61,616 bases of DNA, from the NCBI GenBank assembly GCA_045636925.1, contig JAZTYK010000021.1:1-61616 (forward strand), read 5' to 3'. How positions within the stretch are numbered: position 1 is the stretch's first letter; the number at the start of each line of letters is the position of its first letter. The translations under genes and the position numbers were made by a program. The notes under the pieces were generated by a model. It did no database searches, had not been told where the DNA came from, and saw nothing but the letters and a program-made list of their open reading frames with translations. The stretch comes from JAZTYK01 sp045636925 (GTDB lineage: Bacteria; Bacillota; Clostridia; Oscillospirales; Butyricicoccaceae). Shown here piece by piece: positions 23,359 through 32,540 of the stretch.

Positions 23359-25155
23359 ATGGCTTCTATCATCAAACGCAGCGAAGTGGACCCTCGCTAC
23401 ACCTGGGCCACCGAAGACCTGTTCCCCACCGACGCCGATTGGTTGGACAGTTATGCTTCCCTGCAGTCTGCACCGCAGCAGCTTTGTGTTTATCAGGGAC
23501 GACTGGGTGAAAATGCAGCCACACTGCTGGAATATTTTAAGTTGAGTGATGAAATCAGTCGCAAACTCGAGCGCCTGTTTAACTATGCTGCCCGCAAAGG
23601 TGACGAAGATACTGCCAACGGCACCTATCAAGATTTCCGCGGCAAGGCGATGAATCTGGTGGTGGCCATTCAAAGCGCCACCTCCTTTGATGTGCCTGAA
23701 CTGCTGGGTCTGTCTGACGAGACCGTTGAATCTTTCTTTGCTTCCGAGCCCGGCCTTGGCATTTATCGCCGCCGCATGGATGTGATCCGCCGCCGCAAAG
23801 CACACATTCTGTCCCCCGCCGAAGAAGCACTGTTGGCTTCTGCCGGTGAGATGGCACACACCGCACAAAGCATCTTTGGCGCTTTTGAAAACGCTGACCT
23901 GCGGTTCCCCGAGGTCGCTGATTCCTCCGGCAAGCTGTACACCTTGACAGCCGGCACTTTAGTTAGCCTGTTGGAGAGTTCTGATCGAGTCCTGCGCAAG
24001 AATGCCTTTGAGGCTTGCTACAATACCTTCCACTCTTTCCGCAACTCCATTGCCGCTATGTTGGAGGGTCAGGTCAAGCAGTTAATTTGGCACAGCCGTG
24101 CCAGAAAATACCCCAGCACCCTGGATGCTGCTTTGGATGGCACCGAAGTTCCCACCGCTGTTTATCACAACCTGATCAACGCTGTGCACGCAAATATGGA
24201 AAAGCTGCATCGCTACGGTCAGTTGCGCAAGAAGCTGATGGGGCTGGATGAGCTGCATATGTACGATCTGTACACGCCCATCGTTGCAGATGCAAATATG
24301 CCCATTACCTATGAAGAAGCCAAGGAAATGGTGCTTGAGGCACTGCAGGCTTTAGGCAGCGAGTACTGCGCCATGCTGGAAGAGGGCTTTGCAAACCGCT
24401 GGATCGACGTGTATGAGAATGAGGGCAAGCGCAGCGGTGCTTATTCCTCCTGCGGCGATCCCCATCCCTATGTGCTGCTGAATCACAAAGACAATCTGAA
24501 CAGTGCCTTTACCCTGGCTCACGAAATGGGTCATGCCCTGCATACCTATCACAGTAATCTGGCACAACCTTATGCCACTGCCGATTATGTGATTTTTGTG
24601 GCTGAAGTTGCCAGCACCTGCAATGAAGTATTGCTGATGCAGCATCTGCTGCGCAAGACCACCGACAAGCGTCAGCGTGCATATCTGATCAACTACTTCT
24701 TAGAGCAGTTCCGCACCACCCTGTACCGCCAGACCATGTTTGCCGAGTTTGAGCTGAAGGTCAACCAGCTGGCCGAGCAGGGTCAGAGTCTGACCGCCGA
24801 CCTGCTGAGCCAGGAGTATGCCAAGCTGAACGCTGCTTATTATGGTGATGCCGTGGCACAGGATCCCGGCATTGCCATGGAGTGGGCACGTATCCCCCAC
24901 TTCTACTACAATTACTATGTATTCCAGTACGCCACTGGCTTCTCCGCCGCCATTGCCATTGCCATGAACATTCTAAAGAATGGCGCACCCGCCGTGGAAG
25001 CCTACCGGAAGTTCCTGTCCTCCGGCTGCAGCGATACTCCTGTGGAACTGCTGAAGATCGCCGGCGTGGATATGTCCACGCCCCAGCCTGTCAACGAGGC
25101 ACTGGCGCTCTTTGACCAGCTGATGGATGAGATGGAACAGCTGCTGGCCGAATAA
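23359..25155 (+). CDS. pepF: Oligoendopeptidase F (M3 family)
   Basis: A 598-residue cytosolic zinc metallopeptidase that degrades oligopeptides. The zinc site is LAHEMGHALHTYHS (HExxH at about residues 388-392), with the third ligand Glu in the FVAEVASTCNEVLL helix about 25 residues on. N-terminal RYTWATEDLFPTDADW and the central HSRARKYPSTLDAALDG are typical of PepF. Length matches the family (about 600). AAAAGGAGAA precedes the ATG. It is monocistronic, closed by a strong terminator. Confidence 0.95.
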   Translation: MASIIKRSEVDPRYTWATEDLFPTDADWLDSYASLQSAPQQLCVYQGRLGENAATLLEYFKLSDEISRKLERLFNYAARKGDEDTANGTYQDFRGKAMNLVVAIQSATSFDVPELLGLSDETVESFFASEPGLGIYRRRMDVIRRRKAHILSPAEEALLASAGEMAHTAQSIFGAFENADLRFPEVADSSGKLYTLTAGTLVSLLESSDRVLRKNAFEACYNTFHSFRNSIAAMLEGQVKQLIWHSRARKYPSTLDAALDGTEVPTAVYHNLINAVHANMEKLHRYGQLRKKLMGLDELHMYDLYTPIVADANMPITYEEAKEMVLEALQALGSEYCAMLEEGFANRWIDVYENEGKRSGAYSSCGDPHPYVLLNHKDNLNSAFTLAHEMGHALHTYHSNLAQPYATADYVIFVAEVASTCNEVLLMQHLLRKTTDKRQRAYLINYFLEQFRTTLYRQTMFAEFELKVNQLAEQGQSLTADLLSQEYAKLNAAYYGDAVAQDPGIAMEWARIPHFYYNYYVFQYATGFSAAIAIAMNILKNGAPAVEAYRKFLSSGCSDTPVELLKIAGVDMSTPQPVNEALALFDQLMDEMEQLLAE

Positions 25156-25177
25156 GTTAAGCACACCTTTTAAACAC

Positions 25178-25206
25178 AAAAAGCACCCCATCGGGGTGCT
25201 TTTTTG
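25178..25206. terminator. Bidirectional terminator
   Basis: Stem AAAAAGCACCCC/GGGGTGCTTTTT with a 3-nt loop, 4 bp before the stop codon of the convergent gene. Confidence 0.87.
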
Positions 25207-25209
25207 CAT

Positions 25210-26496
25210 TTATTTTTCTTCTTTTACTTCACCGGGAACAAACTGGGGAATATGGACCAGCAGACTCAGGATGCGCTTGTCCTCCATTTCCTCCACCGTG
25301 ACCACAGCACCGTTTGCGTGGAACACTTCGCCTACTGCAGGAATATGCCCCATGGTCTCCAGCGCCCAGCCCGCTGCGGTAAAGCAGTCTTCAGACAGTT
25401 CCTCTTCGTCCAGATCCATGATTTCAAATGCATCTCGAATATCGCACTCACCGGCCAAACGGAACGTATAGGGATCGATCTTTTCCAGTTCCAACTCGGT
25501 ATCTTCTTCTGCATCGCTTTCGTCGAAGATTTCGCCCACCAGCTCTTCCAAAACATCTTCCAAAGTAACAAGTCCCACAGTGCCGCCAAAATCATCGGTG
25601 ACGATGGCCATATGGCATTTTTCGCGGCGGAAGTCGGTCAGCAGTTCGTCGATGGCCTTGGTACGATACACAAACATCGCCTCACGGCACAGCGCACGCA
25701 GATCTGCCTTCTGCCCTTTTGCCAGAGAGGCCAGCAGATCGCGGGTATGCAGGATGCCCAGGATATGGTCTGGATCTTCCTCGTAAACGGGCAAGCGAGA
25801 GTATCCGCTTTCCAGCACCTGCTCCAGCACCTCTTCAATGGAATCCTCTGCATCAATGGCTTCCATATCCACGCGGGGTGTCAGGATTTCCTGCACCGTG
25901 GTGTCATCGAACTCAATGACAGAGTGCAGAATGCCGGTCTCCTGCTCGTTGAGCACGCCTTCAGCCTCAGCGGTGGACAGAATGCTCTTCAGCTCGTCTT
26001 CGGTGACGCTGGGAATATCGTCCTGCTTGCCGGGAATCAGCAGCTTGTTCAACTGAACAAAGCACCAGACCACAGGCGTTAAGACAATTTGAATACTGCG
26101 CAGAATCGGCGCAAACGTCATGGAGATCTTTTCGGGCTGGGATCGAGCCAGGGTCTTAGGCATGATTTCACCAAAAATCAGCACCAGCAGGGTCATAGCC
26201 ACTGTTGCCACAGCAGGACCGCTAGCTGCACCCAGCAGCGCAGTAGCCACAACAGTTGCCAGCGATGCGCTGCCCATGTTTACGATATTGTTACCAATGA
26301 GGATGGTGGAAAGGGTCTTGCTGTAATTTTCAGACAGCTGCAAAGCAGTTTTTGCCTTGCGGTCGCCTTTTTCCGCCAGATTCTGCATGCGAACCTTATT
26401 AAAGGTAGAAAGTGCAGTTTCGCTGGCAGAGAAAAACGCAGAGCAAATCACCAAAAAGACCAGTGCGAGATAGGTACTTGTACCCGGGGTATCCAA
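25210..26496 (-). CDS. CNNM/CBS-domain/CorC_HlyC membrane protein (hemolysin-like)
   Basis: A 428-residue membrane protein. Its N-terminal CNNM domain (about 1-190) has several helices and SASETALSTFNKVRM. A CBS pair (about 200-330) begins FDDTTVQEILTPRVDM. The C-terminal CorC_HlyC domain starts about ELEKIDPYTFRLAGE. Characterised relatives handle Mg2+ efflux or resistance. Only TTG (26494-26496) fits as start: stop codons lie in frame just upstream and the next ATG would cut the first helix. AAAGG lies 10 bp before it. It has its own promoter. Confidence 0.9.
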   Translation of the reverse strand: MDTPGTSTYLALVFLVICSAFFSASETALSTFNKVRMQNLAEKGDRKAKTALQLSENYSKTLSTILIGNNIVNMGSASLATVVATALLGAASGPAVATVAMTLLVLIFGEIMPKTLARSQPEKISMTFAPILRSIQIVLTPVVWCFVQLNKLLIPGKQDDIPSVTEDELKSILSTAEAEGVLNEQETGILHSVIEFDDTTVQEILTPRVDMEAIDAEDSIEEVLEQVLESGYSRLPVYEEDPDHILGILHTRDLLASLAKGQKADLRALCREAMFVYRTKAIDELLTDFRREKCHMAIVTDDFGGTVGLVTLEDVLEELVGEIFDESDAEEDTELELEKIDPYTFRLAGECDIRDAFEIMDLDEEELSEDCFTAAGWALETMGHIPAVGEVFHANGAVVTVEEMEDKRILSLLVHIPQFVPGEVKEEK

Positions 26497-26566
26497 AAAT
26501 CATCAACCTTTCTGTGTTTCATTTGGCTTGGATGGGCCAAACGGTATTAAAAAATATGTAAAGCTC

Positions 26567-26594
26567 ATTATAGCATATACCTTAAGAAAATCAA
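26567..26594 (-). promoter_or_regulatory. Promoter of the CNNM/CBS gene
   Basis: Minus strand: -35 TTGATT (26589-26594), 16-bp spacer, extended -10 TGC-TATAAT (26567-26572). Confidence 0.7.
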
Positions 26595-26636
26595 TATATT
26601 CCCCCTGTCTTTACCGAGAATTTGCTGACCTTTGTC

Positions 26637-26673
26637 AAAAAGCACCCGCAGAGCAAATCTGCGAGTGCTTTTG
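26637..26673 (-). terminator. Terminator after gpsA
   Basis: Long stem AAAAGCAC..CGCAGA, followed on the minus strand by TTTTTGAC. It closes the DUF512-der-gpsA operon. Confidence 0.8.
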
Positions 26674-26681
26674 TTGGTGAG

Positions 26682-27680
26682 TCAGGGTTCTTGCTCGGAA
26701 CGGTGGGGACGATCCAGAAGCAGGGCACCCATTTGGGTGATAGGCATATCCTCGTACAGCACCCGGTACATGGCGTTGCAGATGGGCATTTCAATGTTCT
26801 TGCCCTGGGTGATCCGGTGGATGGCACCGGTTGCATAATACCCCTCTACCACAGCGCCAACTTCTTTCAGCGCCTGCTGCACCGGCATGCCACGTCCAAT
26901 CAGGAGGCCGCAACGGCGGTTACGGGAGTGCTGGGAGATACAGGTAACGATCAGGTCACCGATGCCGGACAGTCCGGCAAAGGTCTCGGCCTCGCCACCC
27001 AGAAACACGCCCAGACGGGACATTTCGGCAATACCGCGGGTCATGAGCATGGCCTTGGTGTTGTCGCCAAAGCCATAGCCGTCGCTGATACCCACGGCGA
27101 TTGCCATAATGTTCTTCATGGCACCGCCCAGTTCTGCGCTGATGATATCGGTACTGGTATAGATGCGGAAATATTCCGTGGTCAGTGTCTGCTGTACCAA
27201 CTGGGCAATGGCTTCGTCCTGACAGGCCGACACCACGGCAGTGGGCATTTTTCTGCCCACCTCTTCTGCATGAGAGGGACCGGTAAGAGCTGCCACCGGA
27301 TGCCCCGGCAGAACGGCCTCTACCGTCTCACTCAGCAAGCAATCACCGCGTTCACGGTCAAAGCCCTTGCTTAAAAGCACCAGTATGGCATTTTCCTGCA
27401 GGTGTCCGCGCAGTGTCTGGCAAATCTCATGTACAGCATGAGAAGGAACGGCGATAATTACCATATCCGCATCTGCTGCAAGAGAGAAATCTGCTGTGAC
27501 ACATACCGACTCAGGCAAACGCACACCGGGCAGGAGTCGGGGATTTTCACGCTTAGCCGCCAGTTCCGCAGCTTTTTCTTCACTACGGCTGGAGATGGTG
27601 ACGTTATGTCCTTTCTCCGCTGCCAATTTCGCAATGGCAAGGCCCCAGCTTCCGCTGCCTGCCACAAAAATGCGCTTCAT
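26682..27680 (-). CDS. gpsA: Glycerol-3-phosphate dehydrogenase [NAD(P)+]
   Basis: A 332-residue GpsA that reduces dihydroxyacetone phosphate to sn-glycerol 3-phosphate for phospholipids. The Rossmann motif is VAGSGSWGLAIAKLAAEKGH near the N-terminus. IIAVPSHAV and LSKGFDRERG follow. The catalytic lysine region is ELGGAMKNIMAIAVGISDGYGFGDNTKA, and GLSGIGDLIVTC and SRNRRCG are typical. The ATG overlaps the der stop by 1 nt (TAATG). It is the third gene of the operon, after radical SAM and der genes. Confidence 0.96.
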   Translation of the reverse strand: MKRIFVAGSGSWGLAIAKLAAEKGHNVTISSRSEEKAAELAAKRENPRLLPGVRLPESVCVTADFSLAADADMVIIAVPSHAVHEICQTLRGHLQENAILVLLSKGFDRERGDCLLSETVEAVLPGHPVAALTGPSHAEEVGRKMPTAVVSACQDEAIAQLVQQTLTTEYFRIYTSTDIISAELGGAMKNIMAIAVGISDGYGFGDNTKAMLMTRGIAEMSRLGVFLGGEAETFAGLSGIGDLIVTCISQHSRNRRCGLLIGRGMPVQQALKEVGAVVEGYYATGAIHRITQGKNIEMPICNAMYRVLYEDMPITQMGALLLDRPHRSEQEP

Positions 27681-29005
27681 TACTCCTCACCCCGCTGACG
27701 AACGACCATCTTCACCGGTGTGCCATGCAGACCGTAAACCTGACGGATCTGATTTTCCAGATAACGCAGGTAAGAGAAGTGGAAGAGTTTGGCATCATTG
27801 CAGAAGCAAACAAAGGTGGGAGGCTGGATGCCGGCCTGGGTCATATAATAAACCTTCAGACGGCGGCCCTTATCCGTGGGGGGCTGCACACGCACGGTAG
27901 CGTCAGCCAAAATGGTGTTCAAACTACCGGTGGTGATACGCATGGTGCTGGAGGCATAGACCTCTTTGATCACAGCAAACAGATTTTCTACCCGCAGGCC
28001 GGTGAGTGCAGAAATAAACACTACGGGCGCATAGGGCATATAAGCCAGATCCTGCCGTACCTGCTTTTCAAAGGCAGCCTGGGTGCCGGTCTCTTTTTCG
28101 ATCAAATCCCACTTGTTAATAACGATGATAGCAGCCTTGCCATTATCATGGGCATAGCCTGCGATCTTGGTATCCTGTTCTGTGACACCGTCCACGGCAT
28201 CGATCATCAGCAGACATACATCACTGCGCTCGATGGCCATTTGGGCACGCATGACAGAAAAACGCTCGATGGCTTCGTCCACCTTGCTCTTTTTGCGGAT
28301 ACCCGCGGTGTCTACAAAGGTAAAGCGATCTTCGTCGCGCACCACCAGCGTATCGATGCTGTCACGGGTCGTGCCGGCCACATTGCTGACGATAACGCGC
28401 TCTTCACCGGTAACACGGTTAATGAGGCTGCTCTTACCGGCATTGGGCTTACCGATAACAGCCACACGGATGGTGGGCTGCTCCTCTTCGGCACCCTCGG
28501 TCTCCTCGGGGAAGTATTCGAAGCAGGCATCCAGCAGATCACCGGTGCCGGCACCGTGCAAGGCAGAAATGCCAATGGGGTCGCCCAGACCCAAGTTATA
28601 GAACTCGTAGAACTCTGCGGGCGGATCACCGGGGCGGTCCATCTTGTTGACGGCCACCACAACAGGCTTGTGGCTCTTTTTCAGCATGGCGGCCACATCC
28701 TCGTCAGCAGCAGTCATGCCGGTGCGGATATCCACCACCAACACCACCACATCGGCGTGGTCAATGGCAAGCAGTGCCTGCTGGCGCATGAATTTTAAGA
28801 TTTCATCATCGGTGCGAGGCTCGATACCGCCGGTGTCGATGATGGTAAATGCTCGGTTACGCCACTCAGCGTCGGCATAAATACGGTCGCGGGTCACACC
28901 GGGGGTGTCCTCTACGATAGCCTGCCGCTTTTCTGCAATACGGTTAAAGAGCAGGGATTTGCCCACATTGGGTCTGCCAACAATGGCAATGACGGGTTTA
29001 TCCAT
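27680..29005 (-). CDS. der: Ribosome biogenesis GTPase Der (EngA)
   Basis: A 441-residue protein with two tandem GTPase domains and a KH-like C-terminal domain, needed for 50S assembly. The first P-loop is GRPNVGKS (about residues 9-16) with DTGGIEP and NKMDRP. The second is GKPNAGKS with DTAGIRKK and NKWDLIEK. The C-terminal TKRGRRLKVYYMTQAG-like block appears as DKGRRLKVYYMTQAGIQPPTF. The start at 29005 has GGGAGGAA upstream. It is co-transcribed with the DUF512 radical SAM gene (20-bp gap), a neighbourhood I recall as common in Clostridia. Confidence 0.97.
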   Translation of the reverse strand: MDKPVIAIVGRPNVGKSLLFNRIAEKRQAIVEDTPGVTRDRIYADAEWRNRAFTIIDTGGIEPRTDDEILKFMRQQALLAIDHADVVVLVVDIRTGMTAADEDVAAMLKKSHKPVVVAVNKMDRPGDPPAEFYEFYNLGLGDPIGISALHGAGTGDLLDACFEYFPEETEGAEEEQPTIRVAVIGKPNAGKSSLINRVTGEERVIVSNVAGTTRDSIDTLVVRDEDRFTFVDTAGIRKKSKVDEAIERFSVMRAQMAIERSDVCLLMIDAVDGVTEQDTKIAGYAHDNGKAAIIVINKWDLIEKETGTQAAFEKQVRQDLAYMPYAPVVFISALTGLRVENLFAVIKEVYASSTMRITTGSLNTILADATVRVQPPTDKGRRLKVYYMTQAGIQPPTFVCFCNDAKLFHFSYLRYLENQIRQVYGLHGTPVKMVVRQRGEE

Positions 29006-29025
29006 AGTAATTCCTCCCGTTTCTA

Positions 29026-30342
29026 TCAAAAAGATTCGTTATATTCCAAAATGGTATCCAAGAAGATACCGCCATCAATTTCGGTCTTGATCAGCTTGGC
29101 GTTCAGCGCTTCCTCCAGTTCTGCAGGCGTAGCATCATCCAAAAACACATCCTGTCCGTCACGCAGCATCACCGCAGGCACCAGTAGTCTTCGACCGCTT
29201 ACCTTGCCGGCAAGCTGTTTTGCAATGTCCTGTCCGGTGACCAAGCCGGTGACATCAACAGTATGACCAAAAAAGTCATTTTCCACCCCAAAGACCGGGC
29301 AATCCAGTTCGGGGCATTTTTCACGGATCAGGTTTACCATCTGCCGCATAAAGGCTTCTGCTGCCTTACCGCAAACCACGGCGCAGGGACTGGGTGCAGG
29401 GATATGTTCTTCCTCCACCATGAGGGCAGCACGAAGTTCTTCCTCAAAGAGCGCCATCAGACCTACGCCGTTTTCCAGCTGGCTGTAACCCTCGTAATAA
29501 TCGGGTTCCGGTAGGGTCAAGCCTGCCTTCAGATACAGTTCATCCGCACCGCAAACGATGGCGCAGCCATGCTTCTTAAGGTTTTCCTTGCGTTGTCCCT
29601 CTACGATTTCCACCACTGCCAGAGCCTTTTCCTTGTCCATGGGAGTCAGAGGATACAATCCCTCGCGGCATCGGGTAATACCCACGGGTACCACGGCAAT
29701 GCTTTCTACCGAAGGATACAGTCCGGACAAATCTGCCAGCGTCTTTTGCAGCTGCGCCCCATCATTCAGGCCGGGACAGCAAACAATCTGCGTCTTCAGC
29801 TTGATGCCGGCTTCTGCCAGAGCATACAAATGCCGCAGGCTTTCTCCACCCCGCAGGTTGCCCAGCATCAGTTTGCGCAGCTCGGGATCTGTGGTATGCA
29901 CCGACACGTTCAACGGCGACAGACGCATCTGGATGATGCGCTGCACATCGGCATCACTTAAGTTGGTCAGGGTGATATAGTTGCCCATCAGGAAGGAAAG
30001 GCGCGCATCATCATCTTTGAAATACAGGCTTTGACGCATGCCGCGGGGCAGCTGATCGATGAAGCAGAAGACGCACTTGTTGGCACAGCCTTTTTGCCGG
30101 TCCATCAGATAGGTCTCAAAATCCAGACCCAGATCTTCACCTTCGGCTTTTTCAATTTCCAGTTCCAGCGGCTGGCCATCACGTTCCAACACCAGTTTGA
30201 CCCGACTGTCATAACCGTAGAACTTGTAATCCAGTACGTCACGGATCATATGACCGTCAATACTGACAAGGCGATCACCGGGCCGGATGCCATATGTATG
30301 GGCCGCACTGCCCTTGTCGATACGTGTGATCTGCGGAGCCAT
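29026..30342 (-). CDS. DUF512 radical SAM/PDZ protein
   Basis: A 438-residue protein. The first 70 residues form a PDZ-like domain (HTYGIRPGDRLVSIDGHMIRD). The radical SAM cluster motif GCANKCVFCFIDQLP lies at about residues 85-99, spaced CxxxCxxC. The C-terminal DUF512 follows with FGVENDFFGHTVDVTGLVTG and LLVPAVMLRDGQDVFLDD. The reaction is not known. Clostridial members sit next to der, as here, hinting at a role in translation or ribosome maturation. It is the first gene of the operon. Confidence 0.9.
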   Translation of the reverse strand: MAPQITRIDKGSAAHTYGIRPGDRLVSIDGHMIRDVLDYKFYGYDSRVKLVLERDGQPLELEIEKAEGEDLGLDFETYLMDRQKGCANKCVFCFIDQLPRGMRQSLYFKDDDARLSFLMGNYITLTNLSDADVQRIIQMRLSPLNVSVHTTDPELRKLMLGNLRGGESLRHLYALAEAGIKLKTQIVCCPGLNDGAQLQKTLADLSGLYPSVESIAVVPVGITRCREGLYPLTPMDKEKALAVVEIVEGQRKENLKKHGCAIVCGADELYLKAGLTLPEPDYYEGYSQLENGVGLMALFEEELRAALMVEEEHIPAPSPCAVVCGKAAEAFMRQMVNLIREKCPELDCPVFGVENDFFGHTVDVTGLVTGQDIAKQLAGKVSGRRLLVPAVMLRDGQDVFLDDATPAELEEALNAKLIKTEIDGGIFLDTILEYNESF

Positions 30343-30389
30343 AGGCGCTCTCCTTTCCTGCTATCCATATAAACATGGATATTTAATAT

Positions 30390-30418
30390 AGTATACGCTA
30401 TTTTACAAAAAATTGCAA
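30390..30418 (-). promoter_or_regulatory. Promoter of the DUF512-der-gpsA operon
   Basis: Minus strand: -35 TTGCAA (30413-30418), 17-bp spacer, -10 TATACT (30390-30395). A small hairpin ATCCAT/ATGGAT lies in the leader. Confidence 0.7.
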
Positions 30419-30462
30419 TCTTCCGCTGTAGCAGCGGGGGAGATTTCGCGGAAAAAACATGA

Positions 30463-30496
30463 AAAAATGGAGAAGGACGCCGCCCTCTCCATTTTC
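30463..30496 (-). terminator. Terminator after rpmF
   Basis: Stem AAAATGGAGA../..TCTCCATTTT, T-rich on the minus strand. Confidence 0.8.
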
Positions 30497-30511
30497 ATTC
30501 AACAACTTTGC

Positions 30512-30700
30512 TTAGTTTTCCTCAGCAACTTCCAGAACAGTACGGCCGTTGTAAGTACCGCAGGCCTTGCAGGCTCTGTGGGACAGAACGGGCTCACCGC
30601 ACTTGGGGCACTTCACCATACCGGGAAGAGCCAACTTCCAGTGGGAACTACGTCTCTTGTTTCTTCTCTGCTTGGAAATTCGCGCTCTTGGCACTGCCAT
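30512..30700 (-). CDS. rpmF: 50S ribosomal protein L32
   Basis: A 62-residue L32. It has the canonical start MAVPRARISKQRRNKRRSSHWK and two CxxC pairs (VKCPKCGEPVL and RACKACGTYNG), the zinc-binding form. AGGAGGTG lies before the ATG. It follows the DUF177 gene by 37 bp, the usual arrangement in bacteria (often continuing to plsX and acpP, which are absent here). Confidence 0.98.
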   Translation of the reverse strand: MAVPRARISKQRRNKRRSSHWKLALPGMVKCPKCGEPVLSHRACKACGTYNGRTVLEVAEEN

Positions 30701-30737
30701 TTCGACACCTCCTCAGTCTATCTGAACAATTTTTTGT

Positions 30738-31247
30738 TTACTCAGGTTTTTCAAGAAGTGCCGCCAGGCATGCCAGCCTGGGGTCAACTTCCTTGCGATT
30801 GCAACCGCATTCCCCTTCGTTTAAGTCCTTACCGCATTTGGGGCACAGGCCCTTGCAGTCATCCTTGCAGACCACAGCCATTTCCATGTCCAGAATCAGT
30901 TCCGGAATTAAAATGTCGTCCAGCTCTACGGTATCGCCCTCTACCACAAGGATATCATCGCGATCTTCGTTTTCACTCGACACGGTCTTTGCCAGGATAA
31001 ACTGCACCGGGGTGTATTTTTCATAAACCACCGGGCGATTGCACCGGGCACAGCGGGTATGGACCACAGCTTCTACCTCGCTGTCTAGCGAGATGACGCC
31101 GGCGTTGTCACGGACTTCGCCCACCAAACGGACAGGTTCTTCAAAAGGATGTTCAAAATTAACTTCCTCTTTTTGAAGATCTATGTTATAATCAAAGCAT
31201 ATCCGGCCCTCTTTGGCCGTTGCAAGGTCTTTGAGCTTAATCTTCAT
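30738..31247 (-). CDS. DUF177 (YceD-like) protein
   Basis: A 169-residue YceD/DUF177 protein, thought to act in 23S rRNA processing or accumulation. RCARCNRPVVYE at the centre and CKGLCPKCGKDLNEGEC near the end hold paired cysteines, a probable zinc site. Acidic stretch SSENEDRDDILVVEGDTVELDD lies between. The start at 31247 has GGAAGGAAG upstream and lies after the promoter; the longer frame does not. It is the first gene of a two-gene operon with rpmF. Confidence 0.92.
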   Translation of the reverse strand: MKIKLKDLATAKEGRICFDYNIDLQKEEVNFEHPFEEPVRLVGEVRDNAGVISLDSEVEAVVHTRCARCNRPVVYEKYTPVQFILAKTVSSENEDRDDILVVEGDTVELDDILIPELILDMEMAVVCKDDCKGLCPKCGKDLNEGECGCNRKEVDPRLACLAALLEKPE

Positions 31248-31278
31248 AAGATCTTCCTTCCACAATAACGCACCATCC

Positions 31279-31307
31279 ATTATATAAACAACAAGCCAAA
31301 AAGTCAA
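31279..31307 (-). promoter_or_regulatory. Promoter of the DUF177-rpmF operon
   Basis: Minus strand: -35 TTGACT (31302-31307), 17-bp spacer, -10 TATAAT (31279-31284). The divergent pseudouridine synthase must start from an overlapping site (possible -10 TATATA at 31281). Confidence 0.78.
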
Positions 31308-31335
31308 GGCTTTTTTCGAAAAGGACTGAAATAAT

Positions 31336-32304
31336 ATGCGGGAATTTCCCATTAATCGCAACGATTCCGGTCAGCGACTGGACAAATACCTGGCAAAGGC
31401 TCTTCCGACCCTGCCGCCTTCCCTGCGCAGCAAGTATATTCGTTTGAAACGAATCAAGGTAAACGGCAAGCGCTGTGAGGCCAATTACCGTTTGGCAGAG
31501 GGCGATGTGCTTCAGCTTTATATCAACGACGAGTTCTTCACCGCCCCAGACCCCGAACAGACTTGGCGGAAGATTACACCAAATATTCATATTATATATG
31601 AGGACCAGCACATTCTGTTGTGTGACAAAGTCCCCGGCATGGTGGTGCATGAAGATGAAACAGGCACCGACAACACCCTGATCAATCACATCAAGGCACA
31701 TCTGTACCGCACCGGTGCCTGGGATCCGGAGCAGGAAGCCAGTTTTACCCCCGCCCTGTGCAACCGCATCGATCGAAATACCGGTGGCATTGTCATCGCC
31801 GCCAAAACAGCTGCCGCCCTGCGTATCATGAATGAAAAGATTCGTGATCGGGAGATCAGTAAATATTATCTGTGCCTTGTCCATGGCATTCCGCCCAAAA
31901 AGGAAGGAAAGCTCACCGGTTATATTACCCGGGACACCGACAAGAAGCAAGTAACGGTTTCCCGCACGCCAGTCCCCGGCGCCCTTACCGCACAGATGAA
32001 GTACAAACTGCTGGGCAGCCGCATGGATATCTCGCTGCTGGAGTGTGAACTTCTCACCGGGCGTACCCATCAGATCCGTGCCCAGATGGCGTCCATGGGT
32101 CTGCCACTGGTTGGCGACACCAAATATGGAACCGCACAACGAAACAGAGGACTTCCCTTCTCTCATCAGGCACTGTATTCCTATCGGCTGGTCTTTTCCT
32201 TCACTACGCCCTCCGGTGAACTGGAATATATGAAAGATCGTGAGTTTCGCGTTGACAAAGTCCCCTTTGTGGATTACTTTAATTCCCTGCCCAAGCTGCG
32301 ATAA
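31336..32304 (+). CDS. RluA-family pseudouridine synthase
   Basis: A 322-residue enzyme that isomerises uridine to pseudouridine in rRNA or tRNA. An N-terminal S4 RNA-binding domain (about 14-75: GQRLDKYLAKAL..LRSKYIRLKRIKVNG) precedes the catalytic domain. The catalytic aspartate is in CNRIDRNTGGIVIAAKT (family HRLDxxTSG). The LLTGRTHQIRAQMASMGLPLVGDTKYG block is diagnostic. RluC or RluD specificity cannot be told apart by eye. Only 88 bp separates it from the divergent DUF177 gene. Confidence 0.93.
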   Translation: MREFPINRNDSGQRLDKYLAKALPTLPPSLRSKYIRLKRIKVNGKRCEANYRLAEGDVLQLYINDEFFTAPDPEQTWRKITPNIHIIYEDQHILLCDKVPGMVVHEDETGTDNTLINHIKAHLYRTGAWDPEQEASFTPALCNRIDRNTGGIVIAAKTAAALRIMNEKIRDREISKYYLCLVHGIPPKKEGKLTGYITRDTDKKQVTVSRTPVPGALTAQMKYKLLGSRMDISLLECELLTGRTHQIRAQMASMGLPLVGDTKYGTAQRNRGLPFSHQALYSYRLVFSFTTPSGELEYMKDREFRVDKVPFVDYFNSLPKLR

Positions 32305-32381
32305 ATTCCACCGTGTTTTCCAGCGCGTTCCCCTCAAAACACGCATCCTAGAAAAAACGAGGAAACCGACGAAAATCAAAG

Positions 32382-32416
32382 AAAAACAGAGCATGTTAAA
32401 AACAGCTCTGTTTTTT
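32382..32416 (+). terminator. Terminator after the pseudouridine synthase
   Basis: Stem AAAAACAGAGC/GCTCTGTTTTT with a 12-nt loop, followed by seven T. Confidence 0.8.
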
Positions 32417-32449
32417 TCTTTCTTTTATCGACTTTTTTTGTAAAAATCA

Positions 32450-32477
32450 TTGACTTTTGCACAATTTGTGCTATATT
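32450..32477 (+). promoter_or_regulatory. potABCD promoter with palindrome in the spacer
   Basis: -35 TTGACT (32450-32455), 16-bp spacer, -10 TATATT (32472-32477). A perfect 6+1+6 inverted repeat, GCACAATTTGTGC (32459-32471), fills the spacer and is a good operator candidate. Confidence 0.65.
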
Positions 32478-32540
32478 GTATGGTGAAATTCCATATCAAA
32501 ATTCACTAAAAATACCATTGATTTTCTGGGAGGTTACACC

